Assembly: GCF_002157735.2 (NCBI RefSeq)
Contig: NZ_AP018690.1
Span: 1-64,000 of the forward strand
Length of the DNA: 64,000 bases
From: Vibrio aphrogenes
GTDB taxonomy: Bacteria > Pseudomonadota > Gammaproteobacteria > Enterobacterales > Vibrionaceae
Direction of reading: 5' to 3'
This document shows positions 1-8,147 of this stretch, piece by piece. The position numbers and the translations under genes were made by a program. The notes below the pieces were generated by a model, which worked only from the letters and a program-made list of their open reading frames with translations, was not told the DNA's origin and searched no databases. Position 1 is the first letter of the stretch. Each line of letters opens with the position of its first letter.

Positions 1-209
1 CAGTTCGTCCAATCAACTTGAATTAAATGCAATTGTACAGCAAAAAACCATTAAAACAATGATTAGCTGCACATTTCATATTATTATAACAAAACGCCTC
101 TTTTGTTCATTTTTGCCATTTTTGCATAAAAATGTGACTTTAATTGCATTATTTCTTAAAGATAAAAGCCCGGTTAAGTTTAAACTTTAAAAGTGTTACG
201 GTGTCACTT

Positions 210-224
210 ATTTACAATGTAAAT
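210..224. other. parS2: parS2-type centromere site
   Basis: The 15-mer ATTTACAATGTAAAT fits the published Vibrio chromosome II ParB2 pattern NTTTACANTGTAAAN exactly. The palindrome extends to 9-bp arms (208-216 and 218-226). Its position about 800 bp from the iterons fits a ParB2 loading site beside ori2. parA2/parB2 would be expected to the left, outside the window. Confidence 0.8.
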
Positions 225-301
225 AATCAATTTATCCGGAACGATTATTTAAATGGAATAAATTACGGCCAATGTATTATCAATTAATATAAATAACCAT
301 T

Positions 302-365
302 TGATTCACTGATTCACTGATTCACTGATTCACTGATTCACTGATTCACTGATTCACTGATTCAC
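302..365. repeat. 8-bp tandem repeat, 8 copies
   Basis: Eight perfect head-to-tail copies of TGATTCAC, with no GATC inside. The array lies in the AT-rich non-coding stretch left of the iterons. It looks like a slippage-prone VNTR; no function can be read from the sequence. Confidence 0.95.
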
Positions 366-588
366 TAGAAATTATCAAGTCTCAGCGTGTCAGCACAACT
401 AATTAAACAAAAAACCGATTAAATCCTAATATTAAGAGGGGAGGGGAGCGTTATATTTTGTTCCTTTAGTTGGAATATCAATATGAAATTGATAGTAAAA
501 GTACCAAAGAAAAACAGAAAAGGGTTAATTATCATTAAATATAAGCAACCGTAACCTGCTTTTTAATAGCGCTTAATGGCGGATAGCC

Positions 589-924
589 TTGATCATGTTT
601 CCTTAAAAAGCCTCTTGCTAACAAGAAAAATGCCATAACAACAAAAAATCGAAAAACACAAAAAAACGGCAAGAAATCATCAAAACCAGAAGCATGATCA
701 TGTAAATTGATGTCAATTAGACTTTTCATCTTATGATCTTTTCTGGATCAATGATCAAGTAATGAAATCTCCCGGAAGCATGGAAAGCCTTGTATAGATT
801 ACAATGCTTGTCAGTCCAAATGACAAATCAAAGAGTAAATCAATGAATTAGATTATATCTTACCCATGATCATGCTTCTATAATCCAGAAAAATGAAAAT
901 AAAGCCTCATACTTGATCATCTTT
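589..924. promoter_or_regulatory. scattered RctB 12-mer-like sites, left arm of ori2
   Basis: Outside the core array, iteron-like words occur at 589-600 (TTGATCATGTTT), 690-701 (minus-strand ATGATCATGCTT), 866-877 (ATGATCATGCTT) and 913-924 (TTGATCATCTTT). Each has an internal GATC Dam site. In V. cholerae the matching side of ori2 holds rctA and the negative-control sites (12-mers and 39-mers). I infer the same role here but could not place 39-mers. The only ORF here (64 codons, 535-729 minus) has no coding support. Confidence 0.6.
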
Positions 925-978
925 CCAGTGACTATTTTCTTAAGATTGCTCTCAAAAAGTGAATATCACAACAATAAC

Positions 979-987
979 TGTGGATAA
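979..987 (-). promoter_or_regulatory. DnaA box
   Basis: TGTGGATAA is the exact reverse complement of the consensus DnaA box TTATCCACA. It sits 15 bp left of the first phased iteron. Vibrio ori2 needs DnaA as well as RctB, and a single strong box beside the iterons is the known arrangement. Confidence 0.8.
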
Positions 988-1001
988 CTTGTCTATAGCT
1001 A

Positions 1002-1126
1002 GTGATCATCGTTTCAAAAGCAAGATGATCATGCTTCAAAAAAATAATGATCATGCTTCTGAATGAAATTGATCATGCTTTCATAGCATCTATGATCATG
1101 GTTCTAGGGATTCGATGATCATGCTT
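1002..1126 (+). repeat. ori2 core: six phased RctB 12-mer iterons
   Basis: Six direct copies of the consensus ATGATCATGCTT begin at 1002 (GTGATCATCGTT), 1025, 1047, 1069 (first base T), 1092 (ATGATCATGGTT) and 1115. Start-to-start spacing is 23, 22, 22, 23 and 23 bp, about two helical turns, so all sites face one side of the helix. Every copy carries GATC. In V. cholerae RctB binds such 12-mers only when Dam-methylated, and six phased copies form minimal ori2. This is the replication origin of chromosome II. Confidence 0.9.
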
Positions 1127-1265
1127 TCCATGTTATAAAAAAAATACAAATAAACATCAGTAACTTACGAGGATTTTATTAAACAGATCAATAGATCATA
1201 TAAACATTTAAGATCAAATAAACATAAAGATCAGTTTTATAAAAAAGACTTTTTTTTACTTTCTT
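1127..1265. other. AT-rich DNA unwinding element of ori2
   Basis: The stretch between the last iteron and rctB is strongly AT-rich with A and T runs, and contains GATCA words at 1186, 1194, 1212 and 1229. ATCA repeats in one strand of the ori2 unwinding element are reported to bind RctB as single strands. The rctB promoter must also lie here, so unwinding and rctB transcription share the region. Exact limits are my estimate. Confidence 0.65.
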
Positions 1266-1333
1266 TTTTGATCATTTTTCTTTATTCTCTAGGAACTATA
1301 TTAAAATTACATCCAATGACAAATGGAATTGAT

Positions 1334-3310
1334 ATGCCTAGCCAAGAAAAGATCTTGATCAAACTTCCGAGAAACCATAAAGATGGTCATTTATTTGAAA
1401 TCTCGGAACATATCATCGATTGGATCGAACAATATCAACATTTCAAAGGTGTCACCAAAAGCATTGTTGAATTATTAAACCTCATTTCCCTACGCGGTTT
1501 ATCGAGTAAAGATGGTTTAGTCTCCACAACCGAATTAATTGAAGCGACAGATGGCCAATTAACCCGTGCAGCCATTCAACAACGACTACGTGCAGCGGTA
1601 TCGATTGGTTTATTTAGCCAAACGCCGGTAAAATTTGAAGAAGGGTTAGCCGGTAAAACCATGCTTCATTCATTCGTGAACCCAAATCAACTGATCTCAA
1701 TTTTAGGTTCTACGAGCTTAAAATCAGAATCTTCTAGGCAAACTGAAAAACAAAAACGTTCAAAAGCATTAGCGCAAACTCAAGTTAATCGACAATTATT
1801 GCATGAGCATGGTTTATATACTCCACCAGCAATGCGTGACGAAGCCGATCAATTCGTAGTATCACCAACGAATTGGGCTGGGATCATTGATCAAGCACTT
1901 GCGCCGCCAAGAACGAGAAAAAATTACCAAAAATCAATGGTATCGATCTCGGGAACTCGTGCGATCATTGAAACACGATCATCGAAGAATATCATGACGG
2001 TCGATGATCTTATGACTTTATTTGCCCTGTTTACCTTAACGGTGCAATATCATGACTATCATCAAGATGATTATCATGTTAATGCGCGTCAAATGCCGAA
2101 TAAAACGCCGTTATACATCACGGATATTTTGTCGTTACGGGGTAAAAAAGACAGTGGACCTGCTCGTGATTCTATTCGTGACAGTATTGATCGTATTGAA
2201 TTTACCGATTTCCAGTTACATGAATTAACTGGCCGTTGGCTGAGTGAAAACATGCCAGAAGGATTTAAAAGTGATCGCTTCCGTTTCATTGCCCGTACCA
2301 TTACGGCCTCAGATGAAGCGCCAACAGAAAGTGCAACTGGTGAAATTAGGATCAAACCAAACCTGTATATTCTTGTATGGGAACCTTCATTTTTCGAAGA
2401 ACTATTGACCAAAGATTATTTCTTTCTCTTTCCTCCAGAAATCTTGAAACAACATACACTGGTGTTCCAGTTATATACCTTCTTCCGTAGCCGTCTGGTG
2501 CGTCGTTTAACCGAATCCATGCTGCTAAGTGAGATCAATCAAAAACTCGCGCGTAACATTGAATGGCGTCGTTTTTCGATGGATCTTATTCGAGAATTAC
2601 GCAAATTATCCGAAGGTAAAGCCACTGAGGATCTTTTTATTGTGAATCTTTGGGGTTATCACTTAACGATCACATCGATCATGGATAAAGGAAAAGTTCA
2701 GGATTATCAAATCAATATCCGTTGTGATGCTGAAGAGGTTCTGCGTTTTTCAAGAGCGCGTACCACCAATGCAGGTAAACGTAATATGGCGCCTACATTG
2801 CCAAACCCTTTACGTCATGAGTTGGTTTCAAAGCAAAAACTGCAAGAGCTTGCTGAAGTGATCGATGGCGAATTTGAGCCTATTCAACGTAAAGAACCGT
2901 CACCTCGTGGTCGCTTAGGGCGTCGTGTGAAGCTTAAAAAGCACTTAGTTGAAATTAATGCTGATGAGCTGACCATTACTTTATCCAAATATACCTCACC
3001 AGAGGCACTAGAACGCAGTATAACGGCTCTCTCAGCTATGACAGGCCATCCCTTTGCTTCGATTAAAGAAGAGTGTGATGAGCTGATGAGCAAGCTCGAT
3101 TGGCTGCGTGTGGGTGAGAATGTATTACCTTATGAGACATTGAGTAAAACGATAGAGTTATTTAATCAAGAAGCGAAATCTAAACATCTTTCAATGGAGA
3201 AGTTAATTGGTGGTTTAGCGGTCCGACGGAAAGTCTGTAAACAAGTGTTTGAAGGGCATTTAGACGAAACCGTGATGCGCGCTTTGGATGAAATGGCAAA
3301 TGTATCATAA
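1334..3310 (+). CDS. rctB: Chromosome II replication initiator RctB
   Basis: RctB is the Vibrionaceae-specific initiator of chromosome II. It binds 12-mer iterons to open ori2 and other sites to limit initiation, and represses its own gene. The protein is recognisable throughout, for example HKDGHLFE near the N-terminus, SPTNWAGIIDQALAPPRTRK near residue 175, and SPRGRLGRR. An upstream ATG in frame at 1268 would add 22 residues. I chose 1334 because it gives 658 residues, the length of V. cholerae RctB, and begins at the conserved N-terminus; the ribosome site there is weak (GGAA). The family has winged-helix DNA-binding domains like those of plasmid Rep proteins. It reads away from the iterons and is followed by inverted RctB-site-like sequences. 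No broken motif was seen. Confidence 0.96.
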   Translation: MPSQEKILIKLPRNHKDGHLFEISEHIIDWIEQYQHFKGVTKSIVELLNLISLRGLSSKDGLVSTTELIEATDGQLTRAAIQQRLRAAVSIGLFSQTPVKFEEGLAGKTMLHSFVNPNQLISILGSTSLKSESSRQTEKQKRSKALAQTQVNRQLLHEHGLYTPPAMRDEADQFVVSPTNWAGIIDQALAPPRTRKNYQKSMVSISGTRAIIETRSSKNIMTVDDLMTLFALFTLTVQYHDYHQDDYHVNARQMPNKTPLYITDILSLRGKKDSGPARDSIRDSIDRIEFTDFQLHELTGRWLSENMPEGFKSDRFRFIARTITASDEAPTESATGEIRIKPNLYILVWEPSFFEELLTKDYFFLFPPEILKQHTLVFQLYTFFRSRLVRRLTESMLLSEINQKLARNIEWRRFSMDLIRELRKLSEGKATEDLFIVNLWGYHLTITSIMDKGKVQDYQINIRCDAEEVLRFSRARTTNAGKRNMAPTLPNPLRHELVSKQKLQELAEVIDGEFEPIQRKEPSPRGRLGRRVKLKKHLVEINADELTITLSKYTSPEALERSITALSAMTGHPFASIKEECDELMSKLDWLRVGENVLPYETLSKTIELFNQEAKSKHLSMEKLIGGLAVRRKVCKQVFEGHLDETVMRALDEMANVS

Positions 3311-3393
3311 GGAACCTAAATTAATATAACCTATTGAAGTTTATAGATTTTATTCTTAATTAAGATCTTTTTTCTTCCTGATTTTTCTATTAT

Positions 3394-3457
3394 CGAAAGC
3401 ATGATCAAGGTGGCTGGTCATGCTTTCGAAACGATGATCAAGGCCTTGATCATCGTT
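3394..3457. promoter_or_regulatory. inverted RctB-site-like palindromes / terminator region after rctB
   Basis: Two inverted repeats lie back to back. The first has 11-bp arms CGAAAGCATGA (3394-3404) and TCATGCTTTCG (3418-3428). The second, 3430-3457, is a perfect 28-bp palindrome whose right half ends TGATCATCGTT, the same word as the iteron at 1002. The arms therefore also read as 12-mer iterons in opposite orientations. The site lies between two convergent genes, so it may act as a terminator, as RctB sites, or both. Runs of T before it are weak. Confidence 0.6.
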
Positions 3458-3895
3458 CTAGATTATTCTGGGATCTTCTCTCATATTCAATGCTCCTAGT
3501 GTTGTCATAAAGGCAATATGCAATTCAATGGCTTGTTTACTCTCATTATTCCAATCTCGTTGTTTTTGGCAGAACTCAATCATTGCCACGGTCAATTGAT
3601 CTAAATTGGCAGCGCTCCAATATCTCAAATTTAATTAACTATGTGGATCAACGGCAATACGCTGCAAACGGGCATAGGCCATTTGAATGTATTGATAAGC
3701 CAATTGATGGTGTCCTAAATCTTCAAAATAATGTGACAGCTTTAGGCAGCCCTCTAACCAGCTTGCCACCGCTTGATATTGATGGTTTTCCCACAAGGAG
3801 CTTGGCGGGTGATGAATTAAGTTGACCAACTCTGAGACATTGTAAATATCGGTATTTTGTTGTTTTAGGCGAAATAACCAAGTATTGAGTTCCAT
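3458..3895 (-). pseudogene. small Vibrio protein gene interrupted by an in-frame stop
   Basis: Reading leftward from ATG 3895, with a strong Shine-Dalgarno AGGAGG 7 bases upstream, the frame encodes 86 residues. These begin MELNTWLFRLKQQ and include a helical segment (WLEGCLKLSHYFEDLG). The frame meets TAA at 3635-3637, then stays open in the same frame for 58 more codons with protein-like content (YWSAANLDQLTVAMIEFCQK) to TAG at 3458-3460. The simplest reading is a protein of about 145 residues split by one nonsense change. A shortened functional protein or a sequencing error is possible. I do not recognise the function. Confidence 0.6.
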
Positions 3896-4586
3896 TCGGG
3901 TGCCTCCTGTCTACATCATTGCCTTTGTTCAGTGTAGACGGCTCTGAGTACCCAGTTGCAGGTTTTCCCAGTAAACTTTGTCCATAGATGGGTTATCTTA
4001 AGCTCAACGCTTTACTAGACAAATAAAAAGCAAATTTAACTCAGCCGTAAGAGTAAAGCGTTAAGAGCAACACAATGAAAAGCCTGAGAGAAATAAAGAA
4101 GAGTGCTTGAACCGACATTTTTCACTCAAGGTGGAGGCCATTTTCATCACAATGCGAAAATTTTATCGCTTGGGTATTGCCTGAAAAAAAAATTTACCTA
4201 AAATGCGCCAATCTGCTATTTATTATTAGATAAAGGTCTTAAAACGAGCGAGAAAGCGAGAGTGAGTCTCATTTTCTTCTTGTCAAGACTTTGATGTAAA
4301 ACCCAGTTGCCTAGAAACAAAAGTGGTAAATAATAGGGAATACCGAACTTGTTTCTGAATGCTGAGTTAGAGGTCTATTTATCAGGGTATTTGGTTTCAT
4401 GACGGGAAGTCACGAAGCGGAAAATCGCCACCTTATGAGAAGGGTAAAAGGGGATTTATCTGCAAGCTATTTAACCTCAATAGATAACTAGACGCTAATC
4501 ACACTCTGTATTTTATTTACTTAACAAGTGGATGTGCTTCTGCTTAATATCCATTTTGTTTCCACCATGATTTTCTGGAGGTATTT
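3896..4586. other. 691-bp intergenic region without a clear gene
   Basis: No convincing ORF was found. It holds an inverted repeat with 10-bp arms AACGCTTTAC (4006-4015) and GTAAAGCGTT (4053-4062) around a 37-base loop. Near 4469-4506 there is a decayed copy of the dispersed palindromic repeat seen intact at 6145-6200 and 35652-35709. The last bases carry the ribosome site of the next gene. Confidence 0.6.
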
Positions 4587-4784
4587 ATGTCGATTAATTC
4601 TATTGATCATGATGACATGACAGGAATTGCAACCAATTGGGAGCATAATGAAGACTCAGCGACGCAAGCGACGCCTAAACAAATGAAAAGTGCGGAAGCC
4701 CGTCGTCGAATTGAAATGCTAAGGGAAATTAGAGAAAGTGGATTGACTCTCGAAGAAGCAAGAGAATTAGGTTTACTTCACTAA
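4587..4784 (+). CDS. small acidic/helical protein, unknown function
   Basis: A 65-residue protein preceded by TGGAGG at good spacing. The N-terminal half is acidic and probably disordered. The C-terminal half (residues 34-65) is a charged helical segment with SAEARRRIEMLREIRESG and then LTLEEARELGLLH. The segment faintly recalls small PA3496-type proteins with an RRIE motif, but I would not name it from that. No membrane segment or cysteine is present. A hairpin terminator follows at 4815-4850, so it is probably monocistronic. Confidence 0.65.
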   Translation: MSINSIDHDDMTGIATNWEHNEDSATQATPKQMKSAEARRRIEMLREIRESGLTLEEARELGLLH

Positions 4785-4814
4785 TCTCATTCGAGTTCAT
4801 TTTCCATACTTGAT

Positions 4815-4850
4815 AAATACAGGACGCCTTATCGCTCCTGTATTTTTGTT
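4815..4850 (+). terminator. intrinsic terminator
   Basis: Perfect 10-bp arms AAATACAGGA (4815-4824) and TCCTGTATTT (4836-4845), followed by TTGTTT. It ends the 65-codon gene. Confidence 0.8.
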
Positions 4851-4911
4851 TATTACATTCGGGCTTGGTACTCTTGAGTGGAAATTAACCATAAATGATC
4901 AGCCGTCGTTA

Positions 4912-4926
4912 ATTTACACTGTAAAC
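4912..4926. other. parS2: parS2-type centromere site
   Basis: ATTTACACTGTAAAC fits NTTTACANTGTAAAN exactly. It is intergenic, about 3.8 kb right of the ori2 iterons. Confidence 0.78.
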
Positions 4927-5003
4927 CCATTAATATCTTTTTATCATTTGGCTGCTGCTATGGTATATTTCTTCGGTTGATGACTCTGAGCATAGGCGAG
5001 ATT

Positions 5004-5213
5004 ATGTCTGTAAATCTATCTTTATTGCCCCCTGCAGAGAAAAATAAAATCGAATTAGATAAGCAAGCTTCTTATGCGGTTTGGCAAATAAAGCAAGCCA
5101 AAGCTGGGCCTGATTTATTGCTCTCAGAAGCACAAAAAATTCGAGATGAAGATGAGCGAATGTTCTTTGAGCAGGCAGTACAAAAATACAAACGGATGAT
5201 GGGTGTAGCCTAA
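5004..5213 (+). CDS. DUF3283-like small protein
   Basis: A 69-residue protein starting MSVNLSLLPPAEKNKIELDK. An in-frame ATG at 4977 would add nine residues, but 5004 gives the N-terminus I recall for the small Vibrio DUF3283 family, whose members begin M-x-x-NLSLLP. The rest is a charged helix (QASYAVWQIKQAK, IRDEDERMFFEQAVQKYKR). It sits just upstream of the YebC-like gene. Family assignment is from memory of the sequence pattern. No function is known to me. Confidence 0.7.
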   Translation: MSVNLSLLPPAEKNKIELDKQASYAVWQIKQAKAGPDLLLSEAQKIRDEDERMFFEQAVQKYKRMMGVA

Positions 5214-5320
5214 ATCTGTCTTCATAAGAGATAGGATATTGTTTGTCTTGAAAGCAATATCGATACGCAAACTCTTATGAGCAATATAACGCGTTAAATA
5301 GAACCAGAGAGAACACTCCC

Positions 5321-6043
5321 ATGGGAAGAAGTTTTGAAGTGCGCAAGGCCTCTATGGCAAAAACGGCAGGCGCAAAAATTAAAGTTTATTCTAAGTACGG
5401 TAAAGAGCTTTACGTTGCTGCAAAAAATGGTGGCGTCGATCCTGATATGAACTTATCGCTTAAGCACCTTATTGCTAAAGCCAAAAAAGATAATGTACCG
5501 GCTCACGTCATTAAGAATGCTTTAGATAAAGCGAGTGGTGGTGGCGGTGAAGACTTCCAACCAGCTCGTTATGAAGGTTTTGCTCCTGGTGGCGCAAGTG
5601 TCATCGTTGATTGTTTAACTGATAACGGTAACCGTACTTTCCAAGACGTTCGCCAGTGTTTTGTGAAAACGGGTGCTAAAATTGGTAGCCCAGGTACTGT
5701 GGCTCACATGTTTGATCACCAAGCGGTTTTCCAATTTAAAGGTGAAGACGAAGAATCAGTATTAGAAGCATTGATGATGCAAGATGTTGATGTGACGGAT
5801 ATTGAACTCGAAGATGGTGTGATTACTGTATTTGCTCCTCATACGGAATTTTTCAAAGCTAAAACTGCACTGAACGAAGAATACCCAGATTTAACCATCG
5901 ATGTCGAAGAAATCACCTTTGTTCCTCAAACACATACTGAGATCTCTGGTGAAGATTTGGAGAAATTCCAAAAATTCCTCGATATGTTAGATGATTGTGA
6001 TGATGTTCAGCAGGTTTATCATAACGCTGAATTACCAGAATAA
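5321..6043 (+). CDS. YebC/PmpR-family protein, chromosome II paralogue
   Basis: A 240-residue member of the YebC/TACO1 family. These proteins have been described both as DNA-binding regulators and as translation factors that relieve ribosome stalling on proline-rich stretches. The family pattern is clear: [15 protein letters not shown] at the start, the basic [14 protein letters not shown] region, [40 protein letters not shown] (residues 72-90) and the C-terminal [10 protein letters not shown]. cholerae carries a paralogue in the same part of chromosome II (VCA0006). The ATG at 5321 is preceded by GAGAGA. A strong terminator follows. Confidence 0.92.
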   Translation: MGRSFEVRKASMAKTAGAKIKVYSKYGKELYVAAKNGGVDPDMNLSLKHLIAKAKKDNVPAHVIKNALDKASGGGGEDFQPARYEGFAPGGASVIVDCLTDNGNRTFQDVRQCFVKTGAKIGSPGTVAHMFDHQAVFQFKGEDEESVLEALMMQDVDVTDIELEDGVITVFAPHTEFFKAKTALNEEYPDLTIDVEEITFVPQTHTEISGEDLEKFQKFLDMLDDCDDVQQVYHNAELPE

Positions 6044-6062
6044 TTCATTTTATTGATATACA

Positions 6063-6097
6063 AACCGCCAAGTCTAATCGCTTGGCGGTTTTTTTTG
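6063..6097 (+). terminator. intrinsic terminator after the YebC-like gene
   Basis: Perfect arms AACCGCCAAG (6063-6072) and CTTGGCGGTT (6081-6090) with an 8-base loop, followed by a run of eight T. Confidence 0.92.
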
Positions 6098-6144
6098 TTT
6101 TCTTTGTGATGCCCAGAGAATCAGTACGATAAGGTTATTACTCT

Positions 6145-6200
6145 TAAATAACCTCTACTGCGGATAAGAGTGATTTCTAGTTATCCGCAGCTGAGGTTAA
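6145..6200. repeat. dispersed imperfect palindrome, copy 1
   Basis: The left arm TAACCTCTACTGCGGATAA pairs at 17 of 19 positions with the reverse complement of the right arm TTATCCGCAGCTGAGGTTA around a short centre GAGTGATTTCTAG. A closely similar copy lies at 35652-35709. Half or decayed copies lie near 4469, 44373, 44397 and 55774. All are intergenic. It looks like a REP- or MITE-type element. Confidence 0.8.
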
Positions 6201-6219
6201 CTGTATTACCTTCTAAACG

Positions 6220-6516
6220 TTATTCGAAAAATTGCCCACAAGGTGTGCCATCGGGGTCGAGTTGAAGTTGTTGGTCAGGGCAGTGTTGATAAAAAAAGGC
6301 GGCTTCAGCTTGAGTGGTCATTTCATGACATAACTGACGGCTATCACAAGCAAAGTTAGAGAGAGTACGTGTGGTGGTATTACCGCTTGTTGTGTCATCA
6401 AGATGGAAAAAGCTCGCAATGCTAGGAATATTATCACGCTCTGGCTGTGGAGGGGCTTGGTAAAAAAGTTGCCAAATAGCCAGCCCTAATATGATAACAA
6501 AAGCCATTTTTTTCAT
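6220..6516 (-). CDS. excalibur-domain membrane-anchored protein
   Basis: A 98-residue protein. The start at 6516 (MKKMAFVIILGLAIW) was preferred over ATG 6582 because it begins directly with a hydrophobic signal or anchor segment and has AGG upstream. After a short linker (residues 20-50) the C-terminal part shows the excalibur pattern: FACDSRQLCHEMTT, AAFFYQHCP and LDPDGTPCG. It has paired cysteines and an Asp-rich calcium-binding-like loop (DPDGTPC). Such proteins are periplasmic or membrane-tethered small proteins of unknown role. The last residues (GQFFE) replace the usual CE ending. Confidence 0.75.
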   Translation of the reverse strand: MKKMAFVIILGLAIWQLFYQAPPQPERDNIPSIASFFHLDDTTSGNTTTRTLSNFACDSRQLCHEMTTQAEAAFFYQHCPDQQLQLDPDGTPCGQFFE

Positions 6517-6697
6517 GATAAACCTATTGGCAGCCAAGTGAACGAATATTGCTACCATGGCTGAGCTTAGATAAAAATCCAACTGCGATTATGAACAGAA
6601 AGGTCACTTTGCGATAGGTTTCTATCTCTGGGTTTTTAATCTCTGTTTTGATTCATTGAAATGCCCATTGTGATCACTGATTAAGCTGTGGTTCTGG

Positions 6698-8092
6698 TTA
6701 AGTTGTGGCTATGGTTAAGTTGTTTAACCACTTTCTTTGTAAGTAACGGTTAAAGCACAGAGCCAATTTTACGATTTCTTCTGACATCATCAATAAATAA
6801 ACCCAAGCAAAACTGAGTTCAGCAATAAATGCGCCATAAGCGGTAAGAGGCAGGCCAACCATCCACATCGCGATAAAGTCCATGCGTAAGCAGAAATGGT
6901 TTTCTCCACCAGCACGTAAAATTCCATTGATGATCAGCATGTTGAGCATACGTATGATGATAGCAAAGCTCATGACAATGAAAGCGGGGTCGGCAATGCC
7001 TGCAAAGTTTGGGCTGTTTAAATCTAAAAAACGAATCACATTATCGCGTTGTAGCAATAATAGTGCGCAAGTAAAGATTCCCATGCCAATGATGCACTTG
7101 ATAAAGAATTTCGACATGGCTCTTGCTTGGCGATATTCATCTCGTCCTAATGCTTGTCCGAGTAACACAGAACAAGCGACTGAAATTCCCATAAAAATGG
7201 CGTAGCAGAGCCCTTCAAATGGGCCAATCATGCTATAGACGGCTAATTCGGTTGTACCCATGTGGCCGTAAATCATTTGATACGTCAGTGTACCGAATGC
7301 CCATAACACCGCATTGTAGGCATTAGGGACGGCTAAACGTTGATAAGATTGCCATAAACGAGGATTATTTTTTTGATAGTCGCTGATGATTAACCAGTGT
7401 TTTTGATAACGTAAGACGCCATAAATTAAGGTCACTTGCACCACACGGGCGATGGTTGTGGAAAGTGCCGCTCCAGCAACCCCTAGTGCCGGTACTCCTA
7501 AACCGCCATGGATCAGCCAAAAATTTAAACCAATATTAATGGCAATCGTGATGGCGGCAAGTATCAATGGCAGCACGGCATTACCACTAGAGCGTAAGCT
7601 AGCTTCTGCGGTGATCACCCAATGAGTGAGCATCAAGAGTGGTAAGCTGTATAATAAGTAATCCGCTCCTTGTTGGATCACGAGCAGATCGTCTGTTTGT
7701 AAGCGCATGATTTGAGAGCCAAAACCCACCATCAAGACCGTCACAGGGATCATGATCATGGATCCGAATTTTAGCGATTGCATGGTAATGGTTTTCGCGG
7801 TTTCTTTATCATCGCGTCCCCAGTATTGTGAGACCAAGGTGCCGGTTGCGGTGGCGAGCGCAGCCATGATCATAATTGCCACAAAATGCCAACGAGAGGC
7901 AATACCCACGGCGGCGGTAGCGGTTTGTCCAAAATCACTGACCATCAAAACATCCGCTAAGGCGAGTATGGCGACTAAAGCGCTTTGTAGTGCCACTGGA
8001 AAAGCGAGCTTGATCACACGAGAGAATAATCGACTCGGCAATTGACAGTGTTCGTGATTGGTTTGCGTATCTGACTGTGATTGAATGGACAT
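6698..8092 (-). CDS. MATE-family multidrug efflux transporter
   Basis: A 464-residue membrane protein with about twelve hydrophobic segments in two halves. It is of the MATE family, which exports cationic drugs, dyes or metabolites using a Na+ or H+ gradient. Recognisable parts are the N-terminal FPVALQSALVAILALADVLMVSDFG segment split across TM1-2, GTLVSQYWGR, and the C-terminal LRAGGENHF-DFIAMWMVGLPL region. The start at 8092 was chosen because GAGGAA lies just upstream; a longer frame from 8185 would overlap the divergent AraC gene. The two starts are 55 bp apart, so the AraC protein may control it. Confidence 0.9.
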   Translation of the reverse strand: MSIQSQSDTQTNHEHCQLPSRLFSRVIKLAFPVALQSALVAILALADVLMVSDFGQTATAAVGIASRWHFVAIMIMAALATATGTLVSQYWGRDDKETAKTITMQSLKFGSMIMIPVTVLMVGFGSQIMRLQTDDLLVIQQGADYLLYSLPLLMLTHWVITAEASLRSSGNAVLPLILAAITIAINIGLNFWLIHGGLGVPALGVAGAALSTTIARVVQVTLIYGVLRYQKHWLIISDYQKNNPRLWQSYQRLAVPNAYNAVLWAFGTLTYQMIYGHMGTTELAVYSMIGPFEGLCYAIFMGISVACSVLLGQALGRDEYRQARAMSKFFIKCIIGMGIFTCALLLLQRDNVIRFLDLNSPNFAGIADPAFIVMSFAIIIRMLNMLIINGILRAGGENHFCLRMDFIAMWMVGLPLTAYGAFIAELSFAWVYLLMMSEEIVKLALCFNRYLQRKWLNNLTIATT

Positions 8093-8147
8093 AATGGCTT
8101 CCTCGCTAAATCCGTAGGCAATATAAAAGAGCTCGGGATAAACCAAC

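Noticed and set aside
535..729. 64-codon minus-strand ORF in the ori2 region
   Set aside because: The sequence is AT-rich, contains an RctB 12-mer inside, has a hydrophobic and unlikely composition, and lies where V. cholerae has the untranslated rctA region.
3583..3825. 80-codon plus-strand ORF overlapping the broken gene
   Set aside because: No ribosome site and no protein-like pattern. The opposite strand has a strong AGGAGG start and better composition.
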